This document shows positions 8,891 to 17,960 of a DNA stretch of 64,000 nucleotides, one piece after another. Position 1 is the stretch's first letter, and each line of letters opens with the position of its first letter. Source of the stretch: Pelobates cultripes (lineage: Eukaryota > Chordata > Amphibia > Anura > Pelobatidae); NCBI GenBank assembly GCA_933207985.1, contig OW240916.1:263911147-263975146 (forward strand). The letters run 5' to 3'. The notes below the pieces were generated by a model. That model had not been told where the DNA came from and did not search any database. It saw only the letters and a list, made by a program, of their open reading frames with translations. The translations under genes were made by a program, and so were the position numbers.

Positions 8891-10837
8891 ACAGGTGCAG
8901 CCCGTAGTGTCCTTAGGGAACAAGACCTGCCAGACCCATCTTTCTTATCTGATACTGATGTTTCCTGTGTTGGGGTGGATGGTACACCACGCAGCAACCC
9001 CCTTACTAAGCTCCTACACGTAGGTTCACACATCCTCTCCCGATTTGTTGTTTCCTCTACCTGCCCCATTAACCTCCTAGGTGCCGATGTTCTCTCTCGG
9101 CTCCAGGCCTCCATTACCTTCACTGCAGATGGGCAGATTGAATTGACAACCCCCTTATCACAAAAGGATACCTCTGTCCTCTGTTCACTCCCTATTTTGT
9201 TAAACCTAACTGACAATACAGGGGATGCACGGGTCCCACAAACCCCCAGTGCTCTGGATCGTATCCCTCAAGAACTTTGGTCCACTGGCCCGGATGATAT
9301 TGGGCGATTACATGTGCCCCCAGTCTTAGTCCAGCTCCTGCCTGGGGTACTGCCTCCTCGCAGGCCACAGTACCCTCTGAAGCCTGCACAAGCTGAAGCC
9401 ATTACCAGACAAGTTGAAAGTCTCCTTGCCAAAGGTGCCCTCATCAAGTGTACATCTCCATGCAATACTCCACTTTTTCCGGTTAAAAAGAGAACTGTTA
9501 AAGGTCAGCCTGACCAGTACCGCATGGTGCAGGATCTCCGTGCTGTGAATGATATAACCATAAAAGACTCCGCAATTGTTCCTAACCCCCACACCCTCTT
9601 ATCCCAAGTCCCACCTACTTCAACAATATTCACCGTGGTGGATCTAGCTAATGCCTTCTTCAGTGTCCCCCTTGACCCTTCCTGTCGTTTTCTCTTTGCC
9701 TTTACCCATGAAGGACAGCAATACACCTGGACTGTTATGCTTCAGGGGGCTCAGAATTCCCCCACACAGTTTGCTCACGCCATGTCCCTGGTGCTGGATC
9801 CCTGGCAGAAGTCTCATTTGGATGTCGTCCTGCTTCAATATGTTGATGATCTCCTTCTCTGTGCTCCTGATTTGCTCATTGCAGAGCGTGATTCAGAAGA
9901 TCTTCTATGTTTCCTTGCTGCAGCTGGTTGCAAAGCCTCAAAATCCAAGTTACAATGGTGCCGGCCCTCTGTGGTCTTCTTGGGACACTGCCTTTCCCAT
10001 GGCACCAAACATTTAACCTCTCAACGTGTACAAGCCATTCTGCATCTTCCATTACCTGCAAATCACCAGGCTCTCCATGCTTTTCTGGGTCTTATCACGT
10101 ACTGCAGGTCCTGGATACCTGAAGCATCAAAGCTCATGCAGCCACTCTATGATGCCCTCAGGAGTGAGCCCTTTCATCTCACAGAAGAAACTATTATCTG
10201 TTTCCACACTCTGAAAAGAGCTATTGCTTCTGCACCTGCCTTGGGCCTACCCAACTACCAACTTCCCTTCAACCTGTTTGTCTCCGAAAAATCAGGACAT
10301 GCTTCCGGAGTCCTCACCCAGAAACATGGATCAAGACAACGCCCTATTGGCTATTTTTCCTGCATGCTTGATCCTGTTGCAAGGGGTAGCCCCTCTTGCC
10401 TCCGAGCGGTGTTTGCCGCCAGCGCTCTCCTGGACAAGACCAATGACTTTGTTCTTGGCCATCACCTCACAGTGTTGGCCCCTCACGACATTACTGCAAT
10501 CCTGCAGCAAGTTCGACCTAAACACCTTTCTTCCCAACGTCACCTTCGCCTACAGACCTCCTTACTCCTACCTGATAATGTGAAACTCCAGAGATGCCTT
10601 TCCCTGAACCCAGCCACTCTTCTGCCACTTCCCAAGGGGGAATTGTGCATCACTGGTACAGCCTGGATATCAACCCAGAGGTTCGAGCAGATTTACAGTT
10701 GCCTGTATTCACACCCCCACATGATGAACAATCAGAGGCCCTACTCCACTGTGTCTTGTGGTTTAGGGACGTACCAAGCCCTGATGTGGACTATGAGGAA
10801 GAACTATTTCAGCTCAAAGAAATTCAGATTACCCTGA
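8837..10837 (+). CDS. pol: ERV Pol: aspartic protease and reverse transcriptase
   Basis: The frame opens after TAG at about 8834; the first ATG is 8870, but expression would be as a Gag-Pol fusion. LVDTGAARSVL near the start is the aspartic-protease active site (DTG). Reverse transcriptase follows: the fingers, then LQGAQNSPTQFA, then YVDD encoded at 9839-9850, the metal-binding catalytic motif. The connection region reaches the gamma-like text LNPATLLPLP near 10609-10640. Beyond about 10680 this frame is no longer protein-like and the real reading passes to another frame. Catalytic residues of protease and RT appear intact. Confidence 0.9.
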   Translation, partial: RINFRTGAPWVMCTPLVDTGAARSVLREQDLPDPSFLSDTDVSCVGVDGTPRSNPLTKLLHVGSHILSRFVVSSTCPINLLGADVLSRLQASITFTADGQIELTTPLSQKDTSVLCSLPILLNLTDNTGDARVPQTPSALDRIPQELWSTGPDDIGRLHVPPVLVQLLPGVLPPRRPQYPLKPAQAEAITRQVESLLAKGALIKCTSPCNTPLFPVKKRTVKGQPDQYRMVQDLRAVNDITIKDSAIVPNPHTLLSQVPPTSTIFTVVDLANAFFSVPLDPSCRFLFAFTHEGQQYTWTVMLQGAQNSPTQFAHAMSLVLDPWQKSHLDVVLLQYVDDLLLCAPDLLIAERDSEDLLCFLAAAGCKASKSKLQWCRPSVVFLGHCLSHGTKHLTSQRVQAILHLPLPANHQALHAFLGLITYCRSWIPEASKLMQPLYDALRSEPFHLTEETIICFHTLKRAIASAPALGLPNYQLPFNLFVSEKSGHASGVLTQKHGSRQRPIGYFSCMLDPVARGSPSCLRAVFAASALLDKTNDFVLGHHLTVLAPHDITAILQQVRPKHLSSQRHLRLQTSLLLPDNVKLQRCLSLNPATLLPLPKGELCITGTAWISTQRFEQIYSCLYSHPHMMNNQRPYSTVSCGLGTYQALMWTMRKNYFSSKKFRLP

Positions 10838-11628
10838 CTGACTTATTTTGGGACTCCACAGGTACCATGCTCATTTTGGTTCACCTTCCGGATAATGTAG
10901 CACACCTCTACCACCATTGGGAAACAGCTATCCCACACATATCTCTCACCAGATCCCACGACACCTCATGGGAGAACCTAGGCCCGATGGCCAAAACCTG
11001 GAACCAAATGACTCAAGAACAACTGACTTCCACGGGGATAAATAAAAAGACCATTAACTACTGCACAACAGGATACTCCAGGTACCACACAGAGGCCTGT
11101 GAGGACCCACCCACCATAGACTGCAACCTCATTGATATCCCTCATGACTGTTTTGAACAAATGAAAATGGAAACTACACACCTACCAACTGTTTATGAAG
11201 CTGCATTACTCAACCCGGATCAAACACTATTTGTGGATGGCTCAAGGTTTGCTGATGAACAAGGACAATACCACACTGGATATGCAGTCACCACAGGATG
11301 TCAAATATTACAAGCAGCTGCCCTACAACCAACTAAGTCTGCCCAAGAGGCCGAGTTAACAGCCTTGACTGTGGCCTGCAAACTGTCCGAAGGTCTACGT
11401 GTCAACATTTATACGGACTCAAGATATGCCCTGGGAGTGGCACACGATTTTGGCTTAATTTGGAAGACCAGAGGATTTCTTACAGCCACCGGTACCCCAG
11501 TAAAACATGGGGCAGCCATTGCAGAGCTGATGGACGCATTGGAACTCCCAGCAGAAGTGGCAGTATTGAAAGTAAAAGCTCATGGAAGATTAGACACAGA
11601 AGAAGCACGTGGCAACAACCTTAGCTGA
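10640..11628 (+). CDS. pol: ERV Pol: extra domain plus RNase H
   Basis: This frame (ATG-to-stop limits 10594-11628) takes over from RT at about 10640-10690. The first 165 or so residues do not correspond to the short linker found here in gamma-retroviral Pol. They include LFQLKEIQITLTDLFWDS and PHISLTRSHD...LGPM. RNase H follows from about 11140: LFVDGSRF (first Asp), AQEAELTAL (Glu) and NIYTDSRYALG (second Asp). The frame breaks at ARGNN, immediately before the final catalytic Asp, which is read in the integrase frame. RNase H removes RNA from the RNA-DNA hybrid; the extra domain's role is unknown. Confidence 0.85.
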
Positions 11629-12868
11629 TCAGGCAGCCAAAGAGGCAGCACGACAAGGATGGGAAGTGGACAGAAGAGTGGCCACAGATACATTACCCAT
11701 TTACACTATGCAAACATTGCCTACAGATCTCAGGCTGCTGAAGGAACAACAAGCTGCCGCCACTCCTCAGGAGAAACAAAGTTGGAAGAACAAAGGAGCA
11801 ATACTCCGTGATGAAGTTTACACCATTAATCTCAAGTTCTGCCTACCTAGAAGTATGTACCCAGCGGTGGTCCAATGGGCCCATGGGCCAGCCCACCTGT
11901 CAAAACTCCTGATGAACTCACTGATTGACAAGTATTTTGAAGCACCAGGCATCACTACCTTAACACAGAATTACTGCAAATCGTGTACTATATGTGCTAA
12001 ATGCAATCCTGGAAAAGTCATAAAGACTGCACCTAATCATCTAGCCAAGCCACAATACCCCTTCCAGAGGATTCAGATTGACCACATTCAGATGCCAAAG
12101 AGCGGACGTTATGAATATGCATTGGTTATAGTGGACATGTTTTCAGGATGGCCAGAGGCCTTCCCAGTGACTAATCTCACCGCGAGGACTACAGCCAAGT
12201 ACCTTTTGACAGAAATTGTTTGCCGCTACGGGGTTCCAGAAGTAATTGAAAGTGACCAAGGGACCTCCTTCACTGCCTCGCTAACACGGGAAGTCTGGTC
12301 AGCACTGGGGGTGACCCTTGCATTCCACACACCATATCACCCACAGAGTAGTGGTAAGGTAGAGCGCATGAATGGCACTCTGAAAGCCAGAATGCTTAAA
12401 ATGTCACAAGAAACTAACATGCCCTGGCCCGAGAGTCTCCCACTAGCGTTATTCAGTGTAAGGTACACTCCCAGAGGAAAATACAGTTTGTCACCTTATG
12501 AGATTTTGTTTGGTACAGCACCCAGGTTAGGTTGCTATTTTCCCCAACAGCTTCAGATTCAGTCAGACGCTATGGTAGACTATGTGACTGCCCTCTCACA
12601 TGCCTTGACCAAGATACATGCCCAAGTGTTTTCTTCTCTTCCAGATCCTGAGTCGAATACAGGTACACACAAGCTGCTTCCGGGTGATTGGGTTATGGTT
12701 AAGAAGTTCCTCAGAAAACACACCCTAGAACCAAGATTTGATGGTCCTTATCAAGTGCTCCTGATTACAGCAACGTCAGTTAAACTAGCTGGGAAAAGTT
12801 CCTGGATACACGCTTCACATTGCAAAAAAGTGCCTGCTCCAGAAGAAGCTGATCCTGTTGAAACATGA
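11609..12868 (+). CDS. pol: ERV Pol: end of RNase H and integrase
   Basis: The first residues (LADQAAKEAA) are the end of RNase H, carrying its last Asp. Integrase follows with a zinc-binding H-x3-H (WAHGPAHLS) and C-x2-C (CKSCTIC), and the DDE core: QIDHIQMP, ESDQGTSFT and SSGKVERMNG. The C terminus has the GPYQVLL segment and a basic SH3-like end typical of gamma-type integrases. It inserts viral DNA into host chromosomes. The stop overlaps the env ATG by four bases (ATGA). No catalytic residue looks lost. Confidence 0.92.
   Translation: MATTLADQAAKEAARQGWEVDRRVATDTLPIYTMQTLPTDLRLLKEQQAAATPQEKQSWKNKGAILRDEVYTINLKFCLPRSMYPAVVQWAHGPAHLSKLLMNSLIDKYFEAPGITTLTQNYCKSCTICAKCNPGKVIKTAPNHLAKPQYPFQRIQIDHIQMPKSGRYEYALVIVDMFSGWPEAFPVTNLTARTTAKYLLTEIVCRYGVPEVIESDQGTSFTASLTREVWSALGVTLAFHTPYHPQSSGKVERMNGTLKARMLKMSQETNMPWPESLPLALFSVRYTPRGKYSLSPYEILFGTAPRLGCYFPQQLQIQSDAMVDYVTALSHALTKIHAQVFSSLPDPESNTGTHKLLPGDWVMVKKFLRKHTLEPRFDGPYQVLLITATSVKLAGKSSWIHASHCKKVPAPEEADPVET
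12631..12644 (+). promoter_or_regulatory. Candidate env splice acceptor
   Basis: TTTTCTTCTCTTCCAG, a strong polypyrimidine tract with CAG, ends at 12644, about 220 bases before the env ATG and inside the integrase frame, the usual position for the env acceptor in gamma-type viruses. Prediction from motif only. Confidence 0.5.
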
Positions 12869-13803
12869 ATTTATTATGTGTCTTGTGTTTTCTTGTGTTG
12901 TTGCACTTTGCCTGGGCCCAGCAGGTGGCCATAACCAAAGATAATCACGTTTACACTTTCTGGTGCAACTCTTCTAATACTGATGTGGCCACATACACCT
13001 TTGATTACTGTGACATAGTTACTTGTACATTCCCGCAGACACAACATGCAGCCATATACAAAGACATACCTAACAAAAAGGACCCATACATTTGTGTGAC
13101 TGGAGGAGCCTGGGGACACCATTGTAGTTCATGGAAAGCTGCCGGGTGGAATACAGGTAGACCATGGGGCTACAGACCTCAGGTTGCACTAGACCGACTT
13201 GACAAAGACGGGAAGCCCCTACTTTCTAGAATGACTCTGAGTAAACCCACAGGGTCAACTCCCATTAAACTTACCCTAAATATAGAGCACCCTAGTCCAA
13301 GGGACGCGGGGGAATATGTGATGGGGATGTACTGGAAGGGAGGTGGCTCACATAATGCATTGGGGACGTTTTACCTACAAGACATGCTCACCTCCCCAGA
13401 CTGGGTAGGGACCACTCACATCATCGTTAACCAATTAAAACCACATATTAAGACCCTACATGACATGGTAGCTATAGCCAACCCCACCTTTGAAGACACT
13501 ATGGCAGTGGAGACTGGTTTTTCAGACACTAATTTGTGGCTAGAATGGATGAGGTACAATGCCAACTCACACAATAGAACTAATTGTTACGTGTGTGGAG
13601 GAGCCAGGCCCCATCTGGGCACAGTTCCTCTGAACTTACCTCCTGAAGTAGAGTCATGTGTTCTGAGTCTTTACACACAGTCCATCACCAACTCCTCAAC
13701 ATGTGAATCATGGAAGAGAATTTACCCGATCACTCATGGACATGTAAAACCACCTGATGGAGTCACCATCTACCCAGGTAATTACACGTTACACAATATC
13801 TAA
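12865..13803 (+). CDS. env: ERV envelope, surface subunit part
   Basis: Starts with a hydrophobic signal peptide (MNLLCVLCFLVLLHFAWA) and holds many Cys and N-glycosylation sequons (for example NSSN, NRTN, NSST). A C-x-x-C motif (CYVC) at about 13588-13599 recalls the CXXC of gamma-type surface subunits that forms a labile disulfide with the transmembrane subunit. The frame stops at TAA 13801-13803; surface-subunit text continues in another frame open from before 13757, so a frame change at about 13757-13803 breaks env. The protein would mediate receptor binding; the receptor is unknown. Confidence 0.85.
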   Translation: MNLLCVLCFLVLLHFAWAQQVAITKDNHVYTFWCNSSNTDVATYTFDYCDIVTCTFPQTQHAAIYKDIPNKKDPYICVTGGAWGHHCSSWKAAGWNTGRPWGYRPQVALDRLDKDGKPLLSRMTLSKPTGSTPIKLTLNIEHPSPRDAGEYVMGMYWKGGGSHNALGTFYLQDMLTSPDWVGTTHIIVNQLKPHIKTLHDMVAIANPTFEDTMAVETGFSDTNLWLEWMRYNANSHNRTNCYVCGGARPHLGTVPLNLPPEVESCVLSLYTQSITNSSTCESWKRIYPITHGHVKPPDGVTIYPGNYTLHNI

Positions 13804-14779
13804 GAACACCGGTTTGTATCTGGGCAAATTCCCATCAGGATACTGCTCAACTTACCATAATCCACCCATATCACTGCTAATGAATCACACAAAGACAATC
13901 GGTGATATCTACTGGTTATGTGGTGATAAACAATTGAGGTCCCAATTAACTAGGCAATGGTGGGGGGAGTGTGCCCTAACTAAAGTCATAATGCCTATCC
14001 ATATCATTCCAGATGGTGACCATAACACGTTAAACGTCACACATGTACACTCTAGAACTAAACGAGAGACTCCTATCCGAGGGAGCTTCGACCCCCATGT
14101 GTATATTGATGCCATAAGTGTGCCAAGGGGGGTGCCTAACGAATTCAAGGCAAGAGATGAAGTGGCTGCAGGATTTGAATCCCTAATTCCAATGATAACT
14201 GCTAATAAAAATGTCAATTGGATTAACTACATTTACTATAATCAACAGCGCTTTGTCAACTACACTAGGGATGCCCTACAGGGCCTGGCAGAGCAACTGC
14301 AAGCCACTACCCCAATGACATTTCAGAACAGAATGGCCCTAGATATGATATTAGCTGAGAAAGGGGGTGTATGTAAAATCCTCCCTGAGACCATGACATG
14401 CTGCACATACATTCCAGACAACACTGGACCCAATGGTAAGGTGACTATGGCCATAGAAAAGCTAGATAGTCTTGCAGACGAGCTAAAGAAAAATTCAGGA
14501 GTCACTGACACTTGGGACAGATGGTTTGGATGGATGAATGGTTGGCAAAGGACCCTCTTCCAGGTGGGGACAGCTGTTCTCATAATGATCGTCATTTTCT
14601 TATTTTTGACCTGTTGCATATTCCCCTGCATACAGAACTACTTACAGAAAGCGGTAGACAAGACTATAGATGGCGTGACCCCTACTTTCATACACCAAGA
14701 CATCACAGACCTCGAAGATGATACTCCACATACACCCCTTCAATCACATCAGTTCAAACAAACAACTGCTTTCCTGTAG
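13757..14779 (+). CDS. env: ERV envelope, surface C terminus and transmembrane subunit
   Basis: Follows the break in the surface subunit. A furin-type site (SRTKR) is encoded at about 14051-14065. The ectodomain has a heptad-rich helix and an immunosuppressive-domain-like segment (MALDMILAEKGGVC), then a C-x8-CC motif at 14372-14404, where gamma-type viruses have C-x6-CC. A membrane span is encoded at about 14566-14625, followed by a cytoplasmic tail of roughly 50 residues. This part would drive membrane fusion. Confidence 0.88.
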   Translation: MESPSTQVITRYTISKNTGLYLGKFPSGYCSTYHNPPISLLMNHTKTIGDIYWLCGDKQLRSQLTRQWWGECALTKVIMPIHIIPDGDHNTLNVTHVHSRTKRETPIRGSFDPHVYIDAISVPRGVPNEFKARDEVAAGFESLIPMITANKNVNWINYIYYNQQRFVNYTRDALQGLAEQLQATTPMTFQNRMALDMILAEKGGVCKILPETMTCCTYIPDNTGPNGKVTMAIEKLDSLADELKKNSGVTDTWDRWFGWMNGWQRTLFQVGTAVLIMIVIFLFLTCCIFPCIQNYLQKAVDKTIDGVTPTFIHQDITDLEDDTPHTPLQSHQFKQTTAFL

Positions 14780-14967
14780 GGACAGTATAGGGAAAGCGTC
14801 TGTCTTGGCAGGCGAGTCTCACGTGTGGAGATGTGGTGGACTAGCCACCGCGGGTTACCCACGGAGTGAAGTGTTCGATGCTTGTTAAGACAGATGAGCT
14901 GCAGGCAGCTAGGGACATATTAGGGACAGTAGCAGTTGTTATGGTAAATAGCCATTTTAGGGGGGAC
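14780..14967 (+). other. ERV 3' untranslated region with polypurine tract
   Basis: Between the env stop and the 3' LTR. The polypurine tract AGGGGGGAC abuts the LTR start at 14968 and would prime plus-strand DNA. No accessory gene is evident in the 188 bases. Confidence 0.85.
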
Positions 14968-15477
14968 TGTTGTGGAAATAAGGTCTACACATATTTCCTA
15001 GTTAGTGAAAAATGTCTATTTACTCATTTCACGATATATATATATATAGCTAAGCACACACGTTATAATCAAGATGGCTGCTGGAAGCTTCTAGCTCCTT
15101 CCCCCTCCCCCTTCCTTTCTCCCTTCTAACATCGACTAACTACCTCGTGCACCAAGATGGCGCCGGGAAACCGTGGGAGACTCTCATGGCCCCGGTGACA
15201 TCACCTACAGTAGGCAGAGCATTGAAGCAACCACTTAACACCTAACCAATTATTGATGTATTATTCCATGTTATCTCTGACAATGCTTATGATGTAATTT
15301 TGCTTTAAAAGGGACTTGCCGTCCCCTCTGAATAAACTTTCCTCAAGTTATTCAACAACCTAGAACCTGTGTCTGGTGTGAATTACTTCAGGGAGCGTGC
15401 ACGCATTGTTTCATTGATTTGGCCAGGGGCAGATACACAAAGAAATAATCAATACTTTAATTGATTTTTCCACTTCA
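14968..15477 (+). repeat. 3' LTR of the ERV
   Basis: Matches 3202-3709 over its whole length except, by eye, three substitutions (two in the C/T-rich tract near 15121-15127, one at GAGACTCTC versus GAGATTCTC) and one extra AT dinucleotide. Ends CCACTTCA before unrelated flank. Confidence 0.95.
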
Positions 15478-15638
15478 AGGAGGATAGGTAGATTGGAGCA
15501 GCATTATGTAGGTACTTGTAAGCAAGCACCAGAATCTTAAATTGAGCCCTATATCTAACTGGAAGCCAATGTAGGGACTGACAGAGGGGGGAGGCGTGGG
15601 AGGTGCGGGCGGACGGGAAAATGAGCCTCCTGCTTCTA
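15478..15638 (-). mobile_element. L2 LINE fragment, antisense, 3' flank of the ERV
   Basis: Very similar to 29641-29790, part of a longer antisense L2. Reverse complement reads the post-RT text around LQSLHWLPV-type wording. It touches the 3' LTR directly but is opposite in orientation to the L2 at the 5' flank. Confidence 0.8.
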
Positions 15639-16784
15639 TACTTTTTAGTTGCAGGTAGGTGAGTTTCTGGTGCTGGCTGCTGCTGATGGTGATGAGTCGG
15701 CCTGCAGTGCTCTTCCTCCTCCCTCTCCGTGTGCCCAGCCTGTGTGGTCAGTAGGCTGGGAAGAAGGGACAGTCACTTCCTCCTAGCATTGTCTGAAAAT
15801 ATTAAAGGGGCCCGGTCACACTGCCAAAGGGCTGCAGCACTGACTGGACCAGGTCCCTGTTCAGCAGAAATGTTTCCCAATACTATTACAACACCGGGAA
15901 ACATTTTGCGGCACCCCTGTGTGCCAGTCACTGCGCCCTCTGGCATCACTGCACACAGTTTGGGAACCGCTGATATAACCTATTAGGGCAACACCTATAG
16001 ATGTAGTGAGCACTAAAAACCATGATCATTTAAACAGGGAACTGGACTCTACACTCTACATTGCAAACTTAAGAAGCTGCTTGATAGCGAAACGCGTCTT
16101 AGCACTTTTAATGTTACTGGATATTTTATATACTGCACTTTTATTGTTTTATAGTTGTTTGAGATTAATAAATATATTGTTTTATACTATTATATTTATA
16201 GCAGAATTTTGTATCCAGTTGTCAACACCCAGTCTATTGGTACAACCTATTTAAGTGACATCAAGTCTTCTAACTTAGAGTCAAGGAATTAGAGGCTCTA
16301 ATAAAGGTAAGCACATTTGCACTGTTTTTTTTCTATATATGATGGTAGCCATTTATACTGCACTATTATTCTGTCTGTGCTTCTATTCGAGTGTAAGAAC
16401 CCTGCAGGAAGATGGGTGTGGTGCTACTTGAAAGGCACAACAGCGCCTTTAGTGAGCCTTATTATTACTGGGCTCCAATCCATGTGAGTGAGATTCATTA
16501 CTGTGTGTTTCATTCCTGTCTTTACACTGACCATCTGCACTATAAACTGTACTTTTTTTTTTGTTTGTTTATGTTTTATGTGACTTCCCATATTACACTT
16601 TCTTATAAGAGGGGAAGAAAACCCTATTTTGTTGAGCTCCACTTATTCTATAGATGTTGCACGTATATGTTATATGTTTTTTGAATTATTGTTAGGTGCA
16701 GTAAGGCGATCCCTACATTAGTGGATTGGGCTGCTGATATTTATCTATTTACACACTACTCCTTTTGGCTCTTATTAGATTTAA
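15639..16784. other. Intergenic sequence with a hammerhead-like motif
   Basis: No gene recognised. At 15890-15970 the text ending GTTTGGGAACCGCTG resembles the end of a common hAT-type repeat. At 16068-16098 a motif AAGAAGCT-loop-AGCGAAACGCGTC belongs to the hammerhead-like series described at 20545, 34827 and 59115. The rest is AT-rich. Confidence 0.5.
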
Positions 16785-16994
16785 AGAATCACTAAAAATA
16801 TTCCCCAAAAATTCACAGAACAGTAGATGGTGAAATGTAAACGCTTGGTGGCGTGGTTTGAAGCCACGCTTCCAAGTTTTCTAATTATTGAAATAAAGGG
16901 TTTTAGGAGAGGGGGTAGGAAACAGTGGGTAGGACTGAAAGGCACTCTAATATCCTCAATAAGATGAAGTTGTTATAGTGCCTACAGTGTTCCT
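16785..16994 (+). mobile_element. TTAA-flanked MITE, short diverged copy
   Basis: Right end GTGCCTACAGTGTTCCT is followed by TTAA (16995-16998), and a TTAA (16781-16784) precedes AGAATCACTA at the left, fitting the family best seen at 26904-27397. Internal hairpin GGCGTGG...CCACGC. Left boundary is tentative. Confidence 0.5.
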
Positions 16995-17019
16995 TTAAGC
17001 CATCTCACTGATCTTTTAT

Positions 17020-17160
17020 TATTTTTATTGGTATTTATATAGCGCCAGCATATGCCCTAGCGCTTTACAATATTATCGGAGGGGGAGATTTAACAATAAA
17101 TGAGACAATTACAAAGACTTAAAGGAACAATAGGTTGAAGAGGACCCTGCTCAAATACAC
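17020..17160 (-). repeat. L2 LINE 3' end fragment
   Basis: ATTTATATAGCGCCAGCATATGCCCTAGCGCTTTACAATA and following text match the end of the antisense L2 at 29205-29340 (TATATAGCGCCATCACATTCTGTAGCGCTG...). Only the 3' tail remains. Confidence 0.7.
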
Positions 17161-17839
17161 TTACAGTAATATATCTATAAATGCTGAAGCTGATTGTTCC
17201 CAGGTGTGCGTAAAGCAGAGAGCTCACTAATGCATCTTAATCAGCTGTCAGATGGCTGGGAATATGAAGTAAGTTGTATCTGCATTGTTTTTATCATTGA
17301 AGAAAGAGCTAAAATAAATCTGAAGAAAATCTTTACTGTTAAATGATTACATGGAAAAATAGGTATGCATATAATTTGAATCTTTATTTTTTGTCAAAGC
17401 AAGCTCTGAATAGAATTTATGTTTTGTTCCTATTTCCTTTGTTAGCTATGCATCCTGTGATTGAAATAAATGGTGTGCATTACTTTCTGTTTAAGGAAAT
17501 TAGAAATCCATATTCTCTCCACAGCAATCATTGGTGAAAAACAGCAGTTAGCTTGCAAAAAGCTGGAGGATGTTTCAATACGTCTGTTTTTGTGAAAAGC
17601 TAAGCCGAGGTTCATTTTCTCTATTTTATATGCTTTAAGATTTATTCACTAAACAGTGATTATTTTGTGAATTAAAAACTGAAGAGAAATTGTTTTTATT
17701 TCCAAAATAGCTACACTGGCTTTGATTTTTCAACTCTCTTCTGTAGTTTACTGCTTAGACAATATGCTGTTTATTTTGTTTGGTTTTTCCTTTCTTAATT
17801 TCATTAATTCAGAATTTTCTACTTTTAAATAGCAATTAA

Positions 17840-17956
17840 ATGGACTCTACAGAGCCAGGAATACAAATAATTACCATTGCAGGGTTGGGGAGACAGGGAC
17901 ATTGCACCCAGACCACTTTAATGAGATGAAGCGGTATGGGGGCCTACAGTGTCCCT
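17840..17956 (+). mobile_element. TTAA-flanked MITE, internally deleted
   Basis: TTAA at 17836-17839, then ATGGACTCTACAGAGCC; the right end GGGCCTACAGTGTCCCT is followed by TTAA 17957-17960. The internal CCAGACCACTTTAATGAGATGAAG matches the family consensus near its right end. Confidence 0.7.
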
Positions 17957-17960
17957 TTAA

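Larger units (their letters stand above)
3202..15477 (+). mobile_element. Class I endogenous retrovirus, nearly full length
   Basis: Order is 5' LTR, primer-binding site, repeat-rich leader, gag, protease-RT-RNase H-integrase, env, polypurine tract, 3' LTR, a complete proviral layout of about 12.3 kb. Pol motifs (LVDTGA, YVDD, RNase H, HHCC and DDE integrase with a GPY-type C terminus) place it near gamma/epsilon-like retroviruses. The LTRs differ by only about three substitutions and one 2-bp repeat unit, so the insertion is recent. Frame changes occur in gag, at gag/pro, between RT and RNase H, between RNase H and integrase, and in env; there is otherwise little damage. The two flanks do not share a target duplication. 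Confidence 0.95.
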
